This document shows positions 9,793 to 22,973 of a DNA stretch of 64,000 nucleotides, in pieces. The position numbers and the translations under genes are program-made. The stretch covers positions 1-64,000 of the forward strand of contig JASANC010002576.1 of the NCBI GenBank assembly GCA_030248135.1, read 5' to 3'. The stretch's first letter is position 1. Each line of letters opens with the position of its first letter. The notes beneath the pieces were generated by a model. It was not told where the DNA came from and did not search any database. It was given only the letters and a program-made list of their open reading frames with translations. The stretch is from Theristus sp. LFF4_11 (Eukaryota; Nematoda; Chromadorea; Monhysterida; Xyalidae).

Positions 9793-12778
9793 TATGATGC
9801 ACCTGATGAACAACTCAGACAAGTACGGTACAGTACATGCCTCTCCTCCTGGCTGAAAAAGTTTATGTGCGCTCAGTCTTTGCTGCTATCGTTGATCACG
9901 AACTTTCCATCCAGCGCCAAGGTTGTTTCAGTTCGCGCACGTGTGTGTTATGCTGTCGTTTCGTTGCTTTGCATTATCATCATTTTTTGCTCGAGAGTAT
10001 GTGGGAATTGAAAACTAAAAAACGCTGAAAAGCTTATTTCAATGACTTACAAAACTTTCTTTCAATTTCACCTGCCAGTCAAAGTTCCACGAAAACTTTT
10101 TGTTGTTCACATTTGTATTCATGATCGTTTAACACTTTAACTTTACCAAATGTACCACGTTGTCTCACACAACGATTGGCATTTTTTGTTTTCTCTGTGT
10201 TTTCAACATACTTCATATCGTTTTTAATTTTCTTGACTTTGTTTTTATTTTCAATTTGTTTTTAGTTTGTTTTCAGCAGGATTTTTTGGGATGTAATCGT
10301 GTCTTCTTTTCTTGCAACTCCTCGATCGTAATTACGAGCAGAGTGCTGTTGATTTCGCTCAGCCATTGTTGTATTTGGCTGTTGACGTTCCGTACGCCTC
10401 GAGTTGCGTTGACCGGTGATGTCACCCAGTTTTTACCTTCATTCAGTTTTTGTGGTAAAAACTTCTCGTGTTACTGCTGTTGTATTTTGTGTGGTGGTAT
10501 TTCGTCATTTTTCTGTAAATCACAGCGTACGACAGACAACGGCAGTTTCGTTTTGTTATGCCAGCCGCAACAGAAAAGTCCACATCAGCGTGTCAGCGAG
10601 AGATTGTAAATTAGTATGACTCCCCACGCCACGCACACACAGTTCACTTTGGCTGCTGTATTTTGTTGTTAACGTTACAGTTCGTTGAAAGTTCTCACAT
10701 ATATTGAAACGTATTTTTGAATGACTGGTTTTATCCATACTGGTGTTGTTATTGGCGAACAAACGTTTGTCACTTGCGTTGATCACTTGGTTCGATTTCA
10801 ATCGCTCTGGTGATTTCTCAGCAATATTTCTGTACCGATAGTAACAACAGTCTCTTGTTTTTCTCAGAAACACAACTGGGGCATCAATGACTCTTTATTT
10901 CTGTTGTTCCAATTCCAATGTTTTCACGTGTTTTGTTTGATCGATTAGCTCTTATGAATTAGCATTTTTATTATAGAAGACTTCGCTGTTCTGTCAAGCT
11001 GTCGTCTCTGTTGTTGGTCGATTCGGTCGGAAAAAAAATTACGGCAAATCGAGCAAGCGGGAAAATAAACTTTTTTCTGTGTTTATGTTTGCTGTTGTTT
11101 ACCTCAGTTTATCATTTTGTCAAAACAACGTTTTTTTCGGACTGACTGAAATCAGAGAGCTGAAACAAAATGCTTCAGCCGGCAGGTTACTTTGTTTATA
11201 TTAATTCGACTGTCCGCTCTTCAAAGTTGTGGCTTGCCTTCACACGAGTGAAAAATTATAGGACAACTCGACTTTTTGATCGTTTGAAAATCGTTCGTTA
11301 GCCTGCATCAACGCGGTGAGGCCTTGTTTGTGTTGTATTAGCGCAACTTGCGAATGTAAACAAATGGTATTATGTGTTGTGTTGTTTGGTGACGTTCACA
11401 GTCGTGCTTACGAACATCGCAAAAAGCACTGGCTGGCTGGCTTGCTCTTTTTGTTTGGTTCTGTCTGATTTGAAAACAGCTTGAAATTGAATCACCTGTG
11501 TGAATCCTTTCGAAGTTCAATCATTTCGAATCTGGGAACAACCAGGTTTTCAGTATGCTGTGATGTGGTTGTCTCTACAAAAAAAAACGATTTGTAGATC
11601 AAACTCAGAAAATGTCTGTTGCAAGTCACAAAAATCGCTTTATGTTTGATGCCTTGTTTGACTATTCGTCCATGAGAGTGAGATTAACGTGGGAACGAAT
11701 CGAACACAAGTTTTACGCGCACGTGTATTTTAAAATTCACAGCGCTGTTTCGTGTTTTGCAACCCAAGTACGGTTGGTTGGCCGTAACTGTCGTGTATTT
11801 TGTCTTTGTAGATTTTTCAAATGAGCAGAATTGTTTTGAAAGATGTCATTCATTCAAGAGAACAAGACAACTATCTGCACAAAACAGTAATTTGTTCCAT
11901 GTGTTTCCGAGAAATGTAAAAGACACTGTCAAAAAGCAGTGCACTATGCAGTCTGCTCTGCACACATCAGTGCTGCGGCGCTGTCTACAATTAACAATAT
12001 TTGTTTTTGACACCGAATTCTTATCATATTCGTGTTTATTTGACACATAACAATTTCCATGGTTGTTCTTACCATTGTTAGCTGGGCAGAAACAACATTA
12101 AAACATGAAAAAGAAAACTTCACCTTCTACATGTTGGAGCACATTCTTTTTTTTTGGACTTTCGAAGTTTTTTGCTGTTCGTTTTTTGTTGTCATTTTTG
12201 ATCGTTATCTCACTTTCAATGTTGATATGAGTAATAAATGGTGTGACAGGGGAACTGGCTGCTGCGCAAGTTTTTCAATGTTGCAAGCGAACTTTTCATA
12301 AGGTGTACGTGTGTACTTTGCATGGAGCGCAGTTTTACGAATCGCGTGTATTTGTCTTTTGCAGTAGTTTGCCTGCACTTCTGTGGGCAACGTCATTCAT
12401 CTGGCCGTGGCCACCCACGTAATAAACAGTGCGCTTTCGTGCAATCGTGGCCACGTTCTGAGTTCGGCGGCTTGTCTGCTCAGGCAATGCTTCCGTGTTC
12501 CGTGGTTTTGGCTAACAAATTATTGGTGTGTTTCTCTTTCTGCAGTAGCACCTTTTTAATGTGTTTGTTGTATAAAATCAATTCACCAATGTTCACTTGT
12601 TCATTCGTGCAGTCTGCAACAGTCGAAAAGCATGAACATGATGTTGTTTTGAATGGAGTGTTTTCGTTTGTTCAGTTCAACTTCAGACAATCAGTGTTTC
12701 CAATGGCTCGGTCTTTTTTTGACACAAGCTGACAAGCACAACCCGCACATCCACCTGACAACGGCAAAGTGGGGTGTG
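9793..12778. other. About 3 kb of single-copy DNA without a supported gene
   Basis: T-rich on the plus strand and free of the repeat families that fill the neighbouring DNA, which is unusual in this window. I found no reading frame with domain features or phase-matched splice partners. It could be upstream regulatory DNA of Dab or hold untranslated exons. Confidence 0.35.
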
Positions 12779-12786
12779 GACGTGCA

Positions 12787-13495
12787 GATGTCAAAAAAAA
12801 TTCTATTTTTTTCTTTGAAAAAATTTAAATTTTTTTAAATCAAAGTTGTTCAGAATTTTTCAGGGAGTCCGAATATCACCATCTGAGGAGCCACCAACTT
12901 ACCATATGACTCCCACTCATATGGGAGGAGGGTGAAAATTTTAGACTTGGTTTCGGCGACCCCATTTTCCCACCGGCGACATCACGTCTCGTGTTTTGCC
13001 TCTCAATTCACCTCAAATAACACGGAAACAAGTTCAACAACAAACCGGTGTGATCATGCTGACGACACGAGGCGAAACAGCAACGAGCAACCAACGAAGT
13101 TACGCTTGCAGTGGCAGACAGTGCAATTTCGACTTTTCGAGATCCTGAAAAACGATGCATAAATGTGAGTTCTCTGCTTCTATCTCACCTTAGCGGCATC
13201 GGAATTTGTTGAACTAGCCTTTGCGACGCTCAAGTACTTCAATGCGCGAGTCGATCATCATTCACCAAGGCTGAAAACAGTCGATAAATCGATCCAGAAT
13301 ACCACCTGCAGCGTTGAAGACTAAGTGACAAGGTAAAGTCAAAGAAAATTTTTGTTGAACTTTCGAAAAATTATGCCAAAAACGGCATTTTCAAGGCACA
13401 TTAAAGAAAAAATTTCAAAAATTTTTAATAAAAAAATTAAAAAATGCTTATTTTTTTATTTAAAAAAAGAAATTTTTTTGACCGTTACATCTCTA
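12787..13495 (+). mobile_element. hAT-like MITE, TAGAGATGT family, uninterrupted copy
   Basis: A 709-bp element starting GATGTCAAAA and ending TTACATCTCTA, with a perfect 8-bp duplication GACGTGCA (12779-12786 and 13496-13503). The first four bases of the 5' end (TAGA, present in the copy at 39130) are missing. No ORF. It is the empty-site reference for the heavily interrupted copy at 39130-42471. Confidence 0.8.
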
Positions 13496-13503
13496 GACGT
13501 GCA

Positions 13504-14695
13504 TCATGGTAAACGGTTCAACATGTGGTTTGCCTTCTGAATGCACTTGTTGCCAACAGACAGCAACTGCTTCAGGAATTTGGTGGTCATACTGCGCTTT
13601 ACAAATTTTGGTGATAAATTTAATTGGCAAACAAATCTGCCTCATTGGTAAAGTGTTGCTCTCGCTCATTCGATGCACCAGGTTCTTAGTTTTTACGGTG
13701 TTTCAACCAAAATATTGTTAGCAACATTGCGCACCGAAGTGACATTGTGAAACTCATGACATAAATGTCAGAAAATTACAATTGAAAAACGTTAGTATCC
13801 CATTCAATCGCATTCAATGGTAGTTGACCGTGTCACTGTTTTTTTTTGCATTTTTGGTCTGCACAAGCTCGTTTATGGAAACAAGGAACGTACGTTGTTC
13901 TGTATTGCCCACCACTTTTCCCTGGGTTGCAACGTTGCACAACACAACATTGGTATTGTGCCTGTGCGTATTTCAGATCACGTCAACGTTGATGGACTTT
14001 TTTGTCATGCATCAAAACATTGGACCTTTATGTCAGTCAAGTTGAAGTTGAAACGAATGTATGGTTTAGTTGGATTTTAGTTATTTTTTGTAAAAAGTTT
14101 TCTGTTAAAAAATACACAATAAACTTTTCAACTTGTTCAATTTCAATTTAAAATCAGGTTTTTGAAATTCATATTTTTTGTTCATTTGGAATGAACACTT
14201 CTTCCAAGTTTTTTGTGTTTCGTGGTTTTGAATCCTTGGCTTATATATACCCGTTCATGGTTTAACTCCAAAACATCCAACTGCCTGATTGGTTGATTTG
14301 GTTGATATATGCATTCTGTGCATGGACTGCTGTGGAGGCGGAGTTTGGTTTGCTCACATGTAATCCATGCATTAACCAATGCAAGGCACCAACCAATCAG
14401 CTGTGTGGATACGTTGTAGAGTTAGTATATTCCTCGATATTTTTACTGTTTCGAATAGTTTGCATGCAAGAGCTAGAATTGGAAATGGAAAAGGAAGCTT
14501 GATTTTTAAAATTGAATGTTTGCGCACTGCAATCTATTTTCGTATTTTCAATTGCAGACCAATTCTCGACCATTTCTTTTTCATCTTATTTTGTTTGTCT
14601 CGAGCTGCAATCAAGCAATTCTCAGCCAGCGAGCGATCTTATTTCTTTGCATTTGGACATCATTCATAAACACAATTGAATAACCAAGAGACACA
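13504..14695. other. Non-coding stretch upstream of the 14696 exon
   Basis: Includes a TATA-like TTATATATACCC near 14240 and a palindromic block 14270-14410 (CTGATTGGTTGA ... CAACCAATCAG), probably a TA-type MITE. No gene is supported. Confidence 0.35.
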
Positions 14696-14911
14696 ATGCC
14701 AGTCGAGAAACTAAAGAACGAGGTGGACGAGACGAGCGCGGAGGCGGGCACAACAAGCGCTCACGAAAATAACGGGCACACTTGTGAACAGAAGGACAAC
14801 GAGACGAACGAAGCGGCCGAAAAGGCACGCGCCACCGGCAAACACACGCCCACGGTCAAGAAGAATCGCTTGATCGGCATCGGCGCTGCGGTCGCTCGCA
14901 AGAAACAAGCA
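14696..14911 (+). CDS. Possible isolated coding exon, function unknown
   Basis: An ATG opens about 72 codons rich in Glu, Thr, Asn and Ala, ending in a basic stretch (KKNRLIG...ARKKQA) just before GCAG/GTCGGT, a possible 5' splice site. Without splicing the frame runs on to a stop at 15007. Codon third positions are G/C-rich as in the Dab exons 2.4 kb downstream, which argues for real coding. It may be an alternative first exon of Dab: a phase-matched acceptor inside Dab's first exon exists (AAGGCAG/CCGG near 17128) but lacks a pyrimidine tract. It could equally be a short separate gene. Confidence 0.35.
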
Positions 14912-17082
14912 GGTCGGTCACTGAAGTCAACTGAACTGCGACCGCCACGTCCCGCCTGCCTCAGGCCGGCAAACCGAGGCGTATATTTGAAACATGTTTG
15001 TCCATAACGTCATGCACGCTCCGATTTCCGTCTGAACGCAGGAGGGAAACGCCGTTCAGTTCAGTTCAAGACAATCTTCATTCTTCAATTAAAAAGCGGA
15101 TGCCATAGGGAAAATGCTTCCATACACGGTTTTTCTGCGTGGGTTCTACGAAGATGCATTCTTGAGCACATTGAGATCTCTTGACACGAAAAGAAACAAA
15201 AACGGGCCTACAATATAACACAACGAAACAATCGCCCTTCGGCACCGTCAAGTGACACGGAAGCACAGTGAGGCAGGATTATTGTGATGACGTGACGTTA
15301 TGTGTTGATGAAAAAGTTTGTGCTTGTCGGCTTCTGTGCATCATGCCTTTGATTGGAAAATACGGGTGTAGCAGTGCGTGTTACTCGGCCGTGCATGGAG
15401 GAGCAGAGTAAAAGTGCCATCTCCACCGTACATGTGCTGCCAAATATGAAGCCGTACGCCGTGGATCTTGCACAGAAAGTTTCACTCAGACTTGGATCTT
15501 CTTGCATTGAGGCTGTTGCAATGTGGCCACATTTTGCTCAATCTGCTACTGCACTGGCTCTGTCCAATATCCACCAGGCAAGCTTCATCCTCCTTCCTGT
15601 TGCAGTTAACAGCTATTTTTACTCACTTTCTTTCAGAGTTTTGCTCTGATGCAATTTTTCCGTCTGAATTTCTGATTGTGTTTATTCACATTGTCTTCCA
15701 TTGCCGGGTTTTGCGTGCTTTTTCTTCTGGTTGTTTCATACTGGGCAAACAAGAAAATACCTTTATTTTCGTTTTTCTTTCGTTCGTGGTTTCCGAAATC
15801 TGTGAATGTGATGTGCAGGGTGTTTTTGATGTAACCAATTGAAATTTGAGTGTTGATCTCGTTTTGAATCAGATGTTCGTTGAAGTTTTGTTGCTGTTGT
15901 GGTTCTTTGGTTTGTCATCAATGTGGTTGACAGTGCTCTGAAGAAATTTTCAAATGTCAAACTGAGCTTTGAATGCAGCCACAGCTTGCACTGGAATGCC
16001 CCTGTATTTGTTGTTTGTTGTTGTATGCACTTGTTATCATTGTTCGACGCAAAAATTTGCAAAAAGCGAATAGAAACGAATAATATTTGCACACAAGGCT
16101 GTGTTATCTTTTCAATGGCTGTGTTGTGTTGTGTTGCGTTGTGTCGTGTGCGTCAGTGAGTGTTGTCGTTGAAATGTGTTAGTACGTATGTGTGCATGTA
16201 TGTATGTGTGTAGTGTGTGTTGTGTGTGGATGGAATGGATGCACTGTTTTCCTCCTGCGCTGAGTCTTGCTGGATACAAGTGAAGGCTCACGCTCAAGCA
16301 AACACATTGAGTTTTTCGCGCTGTGCTCAGTGTTTTCAGCAGTCAAACACTGCGCGGCGCCCACGCCCGTATGCTGAGCAAAAGTTACTTTCTAGCTTAG
16401 TTTGGAACGTTCATCTGCGTAAAAATGGTTGTTTTTCTTGCGTTTTTCTGGTGGAGTTCGTCAGCTTTGCTTGGTGTTAGCTTTTGTCTTGTTTCCTTTC
16501 AAATGACGGTTTTGAAGTTGAAGCGTGTCAGTGGCTTGACGTGAATACATTTGTACAGCAGCGGCACACACGCCAGCTTTCGAACATCGAAACGTCTAGA
16601 ATTTGTTATTTTGCAAAGCAAATCCGAATGCAGCAGCAAGCCTGATTGGCTGCAGATGATGTTCAACATTGGCGCGTAGTTCAAACGTTCAATCGCAGCT
16701 GCAGCACCGAGAGAACGTTCGATGACAAAGCGTTGTTCAAATATGAGTTGTGTTGTACGTTCGTGCGTGCTGCGTCTGTGCGTGATTTGCACAATCTCGG
16801 TTTTCTATCTGCAGTTTTGTGCTGCGTCATGAATCAGGTTCACCAGGCACTGTGTTACATACAGTGCTTCCCCAGCCCACTCCACGATTGTGTCCGTTTA
16901 CAATTCATTTAGAGTTCCAGCAGACGTTTCTTCAGACGCTTTTATCATTTTGCAGTATTTCGAACGATATTTTCGGAGCGATTTGCTTAAGTGTGGTGAG
17001 AGAGTTTGCTTTTGCGCGGCAGTTCGGCTGTGGATGTTGCAGGTTGAAGTGATGCTGTGATTGAGTGAGTGCGCTGGCACGG
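14912..17082. other. No supported exon; presumed 5' region of Dab
   Basis: Holds a dispersed repeat around 15413-15460 (CCACCGTACATGTGCTGCC), recurring reversed at 38760-38805, and a TG-rich microsatellite near 16120-16230. A good acceptor (GGATGTTGCAG, ending 17041) just before the Dab start suggests a spliced 5' UTR. Confidence 0.35.
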
Positions 17083-20000
17083 ATGAACATTGTTGGGCGA
17101 ATGAGTCGCTCGTACGTGCCCATGAAGGCAGCCGGCTTGTTGCCGTCGGTCGGCGTGCCGTTTGCCAAGAATGCCTCTTCGTCGCACCACCAACACCTCG
17201 AGAAACGCGGCACGCCGCCACCGCCAAAGTTCTCCGGCCGCCTCAAACCAGCTTCACCCACCACTGCAGCGGCCGATCCGTTCCGCTTCCAAGGCGACGG
17301 CATCGACTACAAGGCAAAGTTGATCGGCATCCGCGAGGTCGATCAGGCGAGGGGTGATCAGATGTGCATGGACGCGATGATGCTCTTGAAGGTACGAATC
17401 TCACGCTGCTCAATTTGCGCTGGTTTTCTGACGTTTTTTGCATTTGCGAAGTAAACGTATCGTTGTTTCAGTTTCTGATGTTTTTTTGTTGCGTTTAGGC
17501 GGCGGTGAAAGCGAGTGGCCAGCACAAGCAACGAATCTTGTTCAACATTTCATTAAACGGCCTCAAAATCAAGGACGAAAAAACTTCGGTGAGCAGAAGA
17601 TGTTGTTCCGTTTAGGTTGGTTCTGCTGACAGAACGATTTGTCTGAAGAAACATCATTTTCTTGCGTTGCATGCCACCACTGCAGAATGAGCTTTACGTG
17701 TTCCCGGTGGCCAAGATCTCGTTCATCGCGCGTGACCCGTCCGATCCGCGCGCCTTTGGCTTCGTCTACGGCACGCCCGACAGCAAACACAAGTTTTACG
17801 CCATCAAAACCGCTCAAACGGTCGCTGCACTTTGTTATTCCGAGCAGTTTTTGTTTGTTTAAGGGGGATTTAGCAATTAGTTTTTTGTGCGTACGCACGG
17901 ACACGACACTTAAAAAATGGCCACGCGATTTAGAAATCGTGTCGTGTGTGCTATCTTAATGCACTACGGACACGATTAGTTTGCGCACGGGATTTAGAAC
18001 GACGTTTGTGCGTACGGACGAAAAACTAAATGGTGTTTCCGCCTTTACGAAACTGGACTCTTATGGAGCATACGATTCATTGTCACTGGACGAAACTGTT
18101 GTTGCAGGCCGACCAATCAGTGTTGTCTATTCGTGACATGTTCAATATCGTGTATGAAATGAAGAAAAAACAAATGGAGCAAGCGAAGCTGCGGACGAGC
18201 GCCGACGGTGAGCTGGCGACAACGGGCATCGGCAGCGGCGAGGCTGCCGGCAACGACACACCAGCCACGGTCAGTTTCAGTCGTCGCCGATGGGCCGGCT
18301 CTTCCCGTGTGGAATCACCGCAAAATTTACAACCGCGAAAATTTTGGTCCAAGTCGATTCTAATCAAGCGTAATCCTCACCGTTTCTTTGTTGTCGTTTC
18401 TGATGTGCAATCGAATGAAATTTTCAAAAGTGCTTTGTCTTTCTTTGCAGGACCAAAACGACAACGACGTCGCGACCGAAGGCAACGTGGCCGTGGCTGA
18501 TCTGCTGGACCTGCAGTGCGAGCTTGACAACATCCAACAGGCCACCGACCAGCTGGCCGACATATCGCTTGAGTCCGATCACTCGGTGCCTTCGTACGTC
18601 ACCGTCTCGAATTCGCAGTCGACTGGCAGTTTCAGGTGCGCTTGCTTTTTGCCTCGTTCAGTTTGTATGGTGCACGTACCACACCGAACACATGCAGCTA
18701 CCCCGGAGTGCAACTTTTGATAAAGCACTGTAGAACACATCTTATGAACTGACTGAGCGGTCTGCATGCCAAATGCAGCAGCGAATTATGTGCATTGTTC
18801 ATGTTTCACTGTGTCCATCAACTTTGATTTCATCCTCAGTGGTGATGTGTCGAACGCGTACACCTCCAGTGGCACGTACTCGACGCAGAGCACGAACACA
18901 GCGGACGCCGTCGGCGTCACCAGCAGTCCGTTTGGCGATTCGTTTGTGCCCGCGAACAACACTGCCCGCCAGGCACACGCAAACGGTTGGCTGCATGTGC
19001 AGTATTAATCAGCACTCAATAGCCCGTGCCTCCAACCAGAGAGTCACAGCAAAACTACACTTTGAACATCAGCAAAACAAAACAACCTGCAAACAAAACA
19101 ACAACGCTGGTGTTTCGACGAACCAACCGATGAACACCAATCAAATCACTGAGCTAAGCACTGGAGAAATAGAAGGGAATTTTTATTGCTACGAGATAGG
19201 GTACAATAATTGGATGGAAATGAACTTGAGCGTGATCTGACTTGAGCGACGGTGTTTGCAGGAGTGATTTCTCTGCAACGACCACCGAAGACCAAGGTGA
19301 CGCAGGAGGATGCATTCGCTGTGGACAGCAGCGCACTCACCAACGGACATGCTGCATCGAACGCCACCTCTGCTAATGTCAGTGAGAACGTTCGCTGCAC
19401 TCTGCGTGATGCAGTTTTGCGTGCAATGTCACTTTGCAGTGGTACGCAGCGGCAGCAGCGCTGAGCACGCCCGATCCATTCGACACGTCGGTCGCGTCGC
19501 GCATGCTCACTGCAGCGCCCACACACCAACACTCGTCGACGCCCATCGTCACCGGTGCCAACCACTGCAACGTCTCGCAGGCGTCTGACGGCGCCTTCAT
19601 GGCCAATGTCAGCCAGGTGTGAGCGTTTATTTTGGTCCCGAGACTCAATGCGCGCATAGATAGGGAAACAGTTTCATGCGCGACGCGGGTATTCAAAATT
19701 GGCAAAGTGACTCGAGTCCCCTAGATAAGGCCGAGTCATTTTAGCGATTTTGAATTGTCACATGAAAACTGAAAGTAGTTTCCTTTCTACGTCTACAAAC
19801 GCGTTGACTTGCCGCAGCACCTGAAAAATTCATTATACGTGTGCATGTGCACGACACAGTCCCTCGTCTTTTGGACATTTGAAACTGGCGCGTTGATTGG
19901 CTGCGTCGAACTGGTTGTACCAATCAGTGAAACCGATTGAAAAGCAGTCTGTCAGTGATTGCCAACGATTTGCAGTTATTGTACAAGGGAGTTTGTTTAT

Positions 20001-20907
20001 TTCATGGTGTGCGTGTTGCAGGCGCCCAGCAGCATCCATCGCACTACGAACACAGCGGACAGTGCTGCTGCGGCTGCTCTCTTTGACAGCAGCGCTGATT
20101 GGTCGACGGGCGTTGGTGCATCAGAGAACGGCAGTTTCAGTAGCCCCCTGAACCAAGGATTCGTTGACTCGAACGCTGCAGCCGGCGCGGACGTCTCAAA
20201 GTACGCTCTCTTAGACAACCATCCGTTTCCGTTTTTGATAGCGTCGGTTCTGAAAACATGGCGTCTGAGCGTTTTTTATGTGTGATTTCAGCGTTTTGAC
20301 GGCGCAACCATTGTGGACGAACGGCAGGACGGCGACGATCGTAGACGCACAGCAACAACAACAACAACAACAACAACAACAGCCGAAGCAACAGGCGAGC
20401 ACGTTGGACGACGCATTCTCGAAACTGGTCAACATTGACTCGATCTTGGGTCAGCCGCCGTGTCTGCAGCAGAATGGCGCTCTGCCGAAGCAGCCAGAAC
20501 GAGCGCCACAGCCGCAGTTGCTGCAGCCTGCCAGTGCGCCGCAGGCCGAGCGCAGTCTCTCGCCGTCGAACGCCACTGCCACGAAGGACCCATTCGCGCA
20601 CATGCGCCCACCGAAACGATCGATCCACCAGCTGCGTGGCGGCCACGACGGCGGCCCAACGAGCCAGTCGGCACCGGTGCTCGATGCGAGTCGTCTTGAT
20701 TCGTTGTATGCGAGTGCACCAGCGCAACAACCGCCGTTGACGCTCACTGCCGCCCCTGGCAACAGCAATCCATTCAAGGCAATGCCTCCAGTGGCACCCG
20801 CTGTGCCACCGAGAGCCTCCCCAAACACGATGAATCCGTTTGCCAAACCAGCAGCTGCAGCCGCCGCCACTGCAGATCCGTTTGGCGACGATCCATTCTT
20901 TCAGTGA
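17083..20907 (+). CDS. Dab: Disabled (Dab) homologue, PTB-domain clathrin adaptor
   Basis: Ten exons join with consistent phases: 17083-17391, 17499-17588, 17686-17820, 18108-18269, 18451-18635, 18840-18985, 19262-19377, 19440-19616, 20022-20200, 20292-20907, giving 704 aa. Residues ~70-200 are a complete Dab-type PTB domain: [52 protein letters not shown] and a C-terminal helix [15 protein letters not shown]. The tail is Ser/Thr/Ala-rich with SPFGD, PDPFD, KDPFAH, SNPFKA, MNPFAK and DPFGDDPFF, the AP-2 and EH-domain binding motifs known in Dab proteins, plus a polyQ run. Known family members bind NPXY cargo tails and phosphoinositides at clathrin pits and act in lipoprotein-receptor signalling. 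The ATG at 17083 is the first after an in-frame stop. Small exon errors are possible between 18840 and 19616. Confidence 0.9.
17865..18030. mobile_element. Small palindromic MITE in Dab intron 4
   Basis: The arms ATTTAGCAATTAGTTTTTTG...GCGTACGCAC and GTGCGTACGGACGAAAAACTAAAT are imperfect inverted repeats around a GTGTCGTG-rich centre. It fills most of the intron between the PTB core and its C-terminal helix. No target duplication was resolved. Confidence 0.45.
19630..19760 (+). repeat. SINE-like repeat in Dab intron 9
   Basis: TTTTGGTCCCGAGACTCA, GACGCGGGTATTCAAA and GGCCGAGTCA recur in the same order and on the same strand at 34105-34265 inside a VPS15 intron, at roughly 75-80% identity by eye. 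Length and spread fit a SINE or old MITE; the internal promoter was not recognised. Confidence 0.5.
20348..20383 (+). repeat. CAA/CAG microsatellite coding for polyQ in Dab
   Basis: About eleven CAG/CAA codons in exon 10 encode a glutamine run between the PTB and the NPF/DPF tail. It is expected to vary in length between individuals. Its antisense gives a poly-Leu/Cys frame that is a shadow. Confidence 0.85.
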
Positions 20908-22565
20908 ACTCACGCAGTTTCCGTGTTCTTCTGTGATCTATCCGATTTTGTAGCTTTTATTGCGTTTTTTACCAGTTCCCTTGTACACAACGCAGTTTCA
21001 TGGAACACAGTTTGGTTGCCTTGTTGTAAACTGTTACATACGTTTCTTTTCTGTTTTCCATCGTGTCACTACAATTGCTTCTACATCTCCCTTACTTTGT
21101 ACACACCCACACCACCACCACCCGGTTCTGGTTTACGATGTGTTCAGTTGTTCAGTCCCTTTTGCGCCTTTTTTGCACTTAGTCTTGTGATTATAATTCT
21201 TTTTTTTGTGTTTTGTTTTTACCTTTTTATTTTTTGTAAAATCATTCTTTTTCCATGCTAGTAGTGATGGTTGGTGGAAGAAAACAGATACTCCGGTTTC
21301 TATCAATCGAAAACTTTTCGAAACGTATTTTCAAAACTCAACAGTCGATTGTGGTGGGTGTATGTTAGTGAACCGAAAGTACTGTATTTTGCGAATTAAA
21401 TTTACGTTTTTTATCTGATCACACAGTAATTTTTTTGTGTTTTTTGACGTGTGGACAAGTGAGTTTGTTAGACCATATGATGGCATATGAGAAACGACAT
21501 TTGTAATTTTAATTATACAGAGGGCTTGATGGTTTTGTGTTGTTGATTGTGCTCGCTCAAAAGCAGTGGCAACATTGAACGGAGTATGTCGAGAATAATT
21601 CGCATTGACCTGACCACTGCATCAACATGATTCTTTTGCATTGTATTTTGTCGATGTTATGATTTAATGAATTGGTCAAATTAACAATCAACACGTAATT
21701 GTTTATTCAGGTTTATTCGCAGATTGTTTTGTTGATTTGATCGATTTTTTCGACGTTTTTTCAATTCGAGTCATCTTCATTGATTTATCATGTTCCACGA
21801 ACCGGAACTTGACGTAAACACACTGATTGATTGGTCGTTTTTCAAGTTGCAAGAATGTTGTGTGAAACTGTGTCAGATATTTTACCATTTTTACATTGTG
21901 AGTTTGTCCACGGTGTTATCTTTCACCTTTTTTGTAAAAACCTGTCATCAGTCGGGTCGCGTTTACACTGTATGATTGAGGAGCAGAATTGGCCTGATGA
22001 GCGCTTGTGTAGACTTGTGACTTGAAATTGCTTCCAAATATCTCAAAATGTTTATTCATATCGTCGCTTACATTGTGCTGAAACTCTTTTTCCGAGGATG
22101 GTGCCTTTTCATTTACACAAATATACGAGATAAACAGTTTGTCATTGAGATTGCTTCACAAATTACAATCTGATTTTTATTCGAAAGTATTCTGTTGGTA
22201 AAAATCTTTTCGGACTGCATAACGGTTTTTCATTGTTTCCATAAGCTGGTTGTGTTTTTACAAAGAAAGTAAAGTTGGTCTGCAAGAAACTGGCGTGGCA
22301 TGGCCAGCTCAAACGCAGCCATCATTGTTTTCGAGAGTGCTGTAATCTCTCGTTGACTGACTGCTTTTTATAAAGCTGTGCACTTTGATAAATCAGACAG
22401 TCGGTCAGTCAGCGATTGAGTTTGCATAATTGTAGCGTAATTCTTTCCGTGAATTTTATTTCTTCACATTGAAGTTGTAAAATTCACTTGCCACGTTTTA
22501 TTATTCTTCACCCACGTTATTTATTGTTCTTGTATGCTGTTCAAATCTGTATAACACATAATAAA
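20908..22565 (+). other. Dab 3' UTR and gap before the convergent gene
   Basis: T-rich DNA without exons. An AATAAA signal lies near 22560 and reversed signals (TTTATT) near 22497 and 22517, so the transcripts of Dab and the minus-strand gene that follows may overlap at their 3' ends. Confidence 0.4.
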
Positions 22566-22973
22566 CCACTTATTAATTGTATTCAAAGAAATAAAAATAG
22601 AGGGTTGATTTCGACGTATGATTTAATCGGCTGATGATCGGCTTTTTTGGAATACCGACCTCCGTAGGCACAAGCTGTTGAAAAGTTCTCAGATTGAGGC
22701 GAATTTAGCACCAATCGAACCGCCTCGATGCGCAGAGTTCGAAAATCATGCAGTACCGGGCATTCATTTGAAAAGTGACCAAAAATAGCAAAAACGACCA
22801 TCTTTTTCAGTTTAAAAAGCATAAAACATAAAACAGCATTTTCAAATAATGATGTTAACATAAAAAATTATGGCTCGATTGGTTCTAATTTTGTCAAAAT
22901 TTGAGAACTTCAAAAACTGCCTACAGGTGTGGAGAACTGTGCCTAGGGTGTGGTGCCAAACCGGGTCGGTCAA

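Noticed and set aside
10160..10609. 149-codon hydrophobic open frame
   Set aside because: The Phe/Leu/Cys bias reflects T-rich DNA; no membrane topology pattern, splice partners or homology by eye.
15353..15649. 98-codon frame upstream of Dab
   Set aside because: Overlaps a dispersed repeat also found at 38760-38805 and has no usable donor at its end.
20137..20913. 258-codon open frame antisense to Dab exon 10
   Set aside because: Runs opposite the NPF/DPF exon and contains a poly-Leu stretch made by the CAA repeat; the sense strand has clear domain logic and splice phases.
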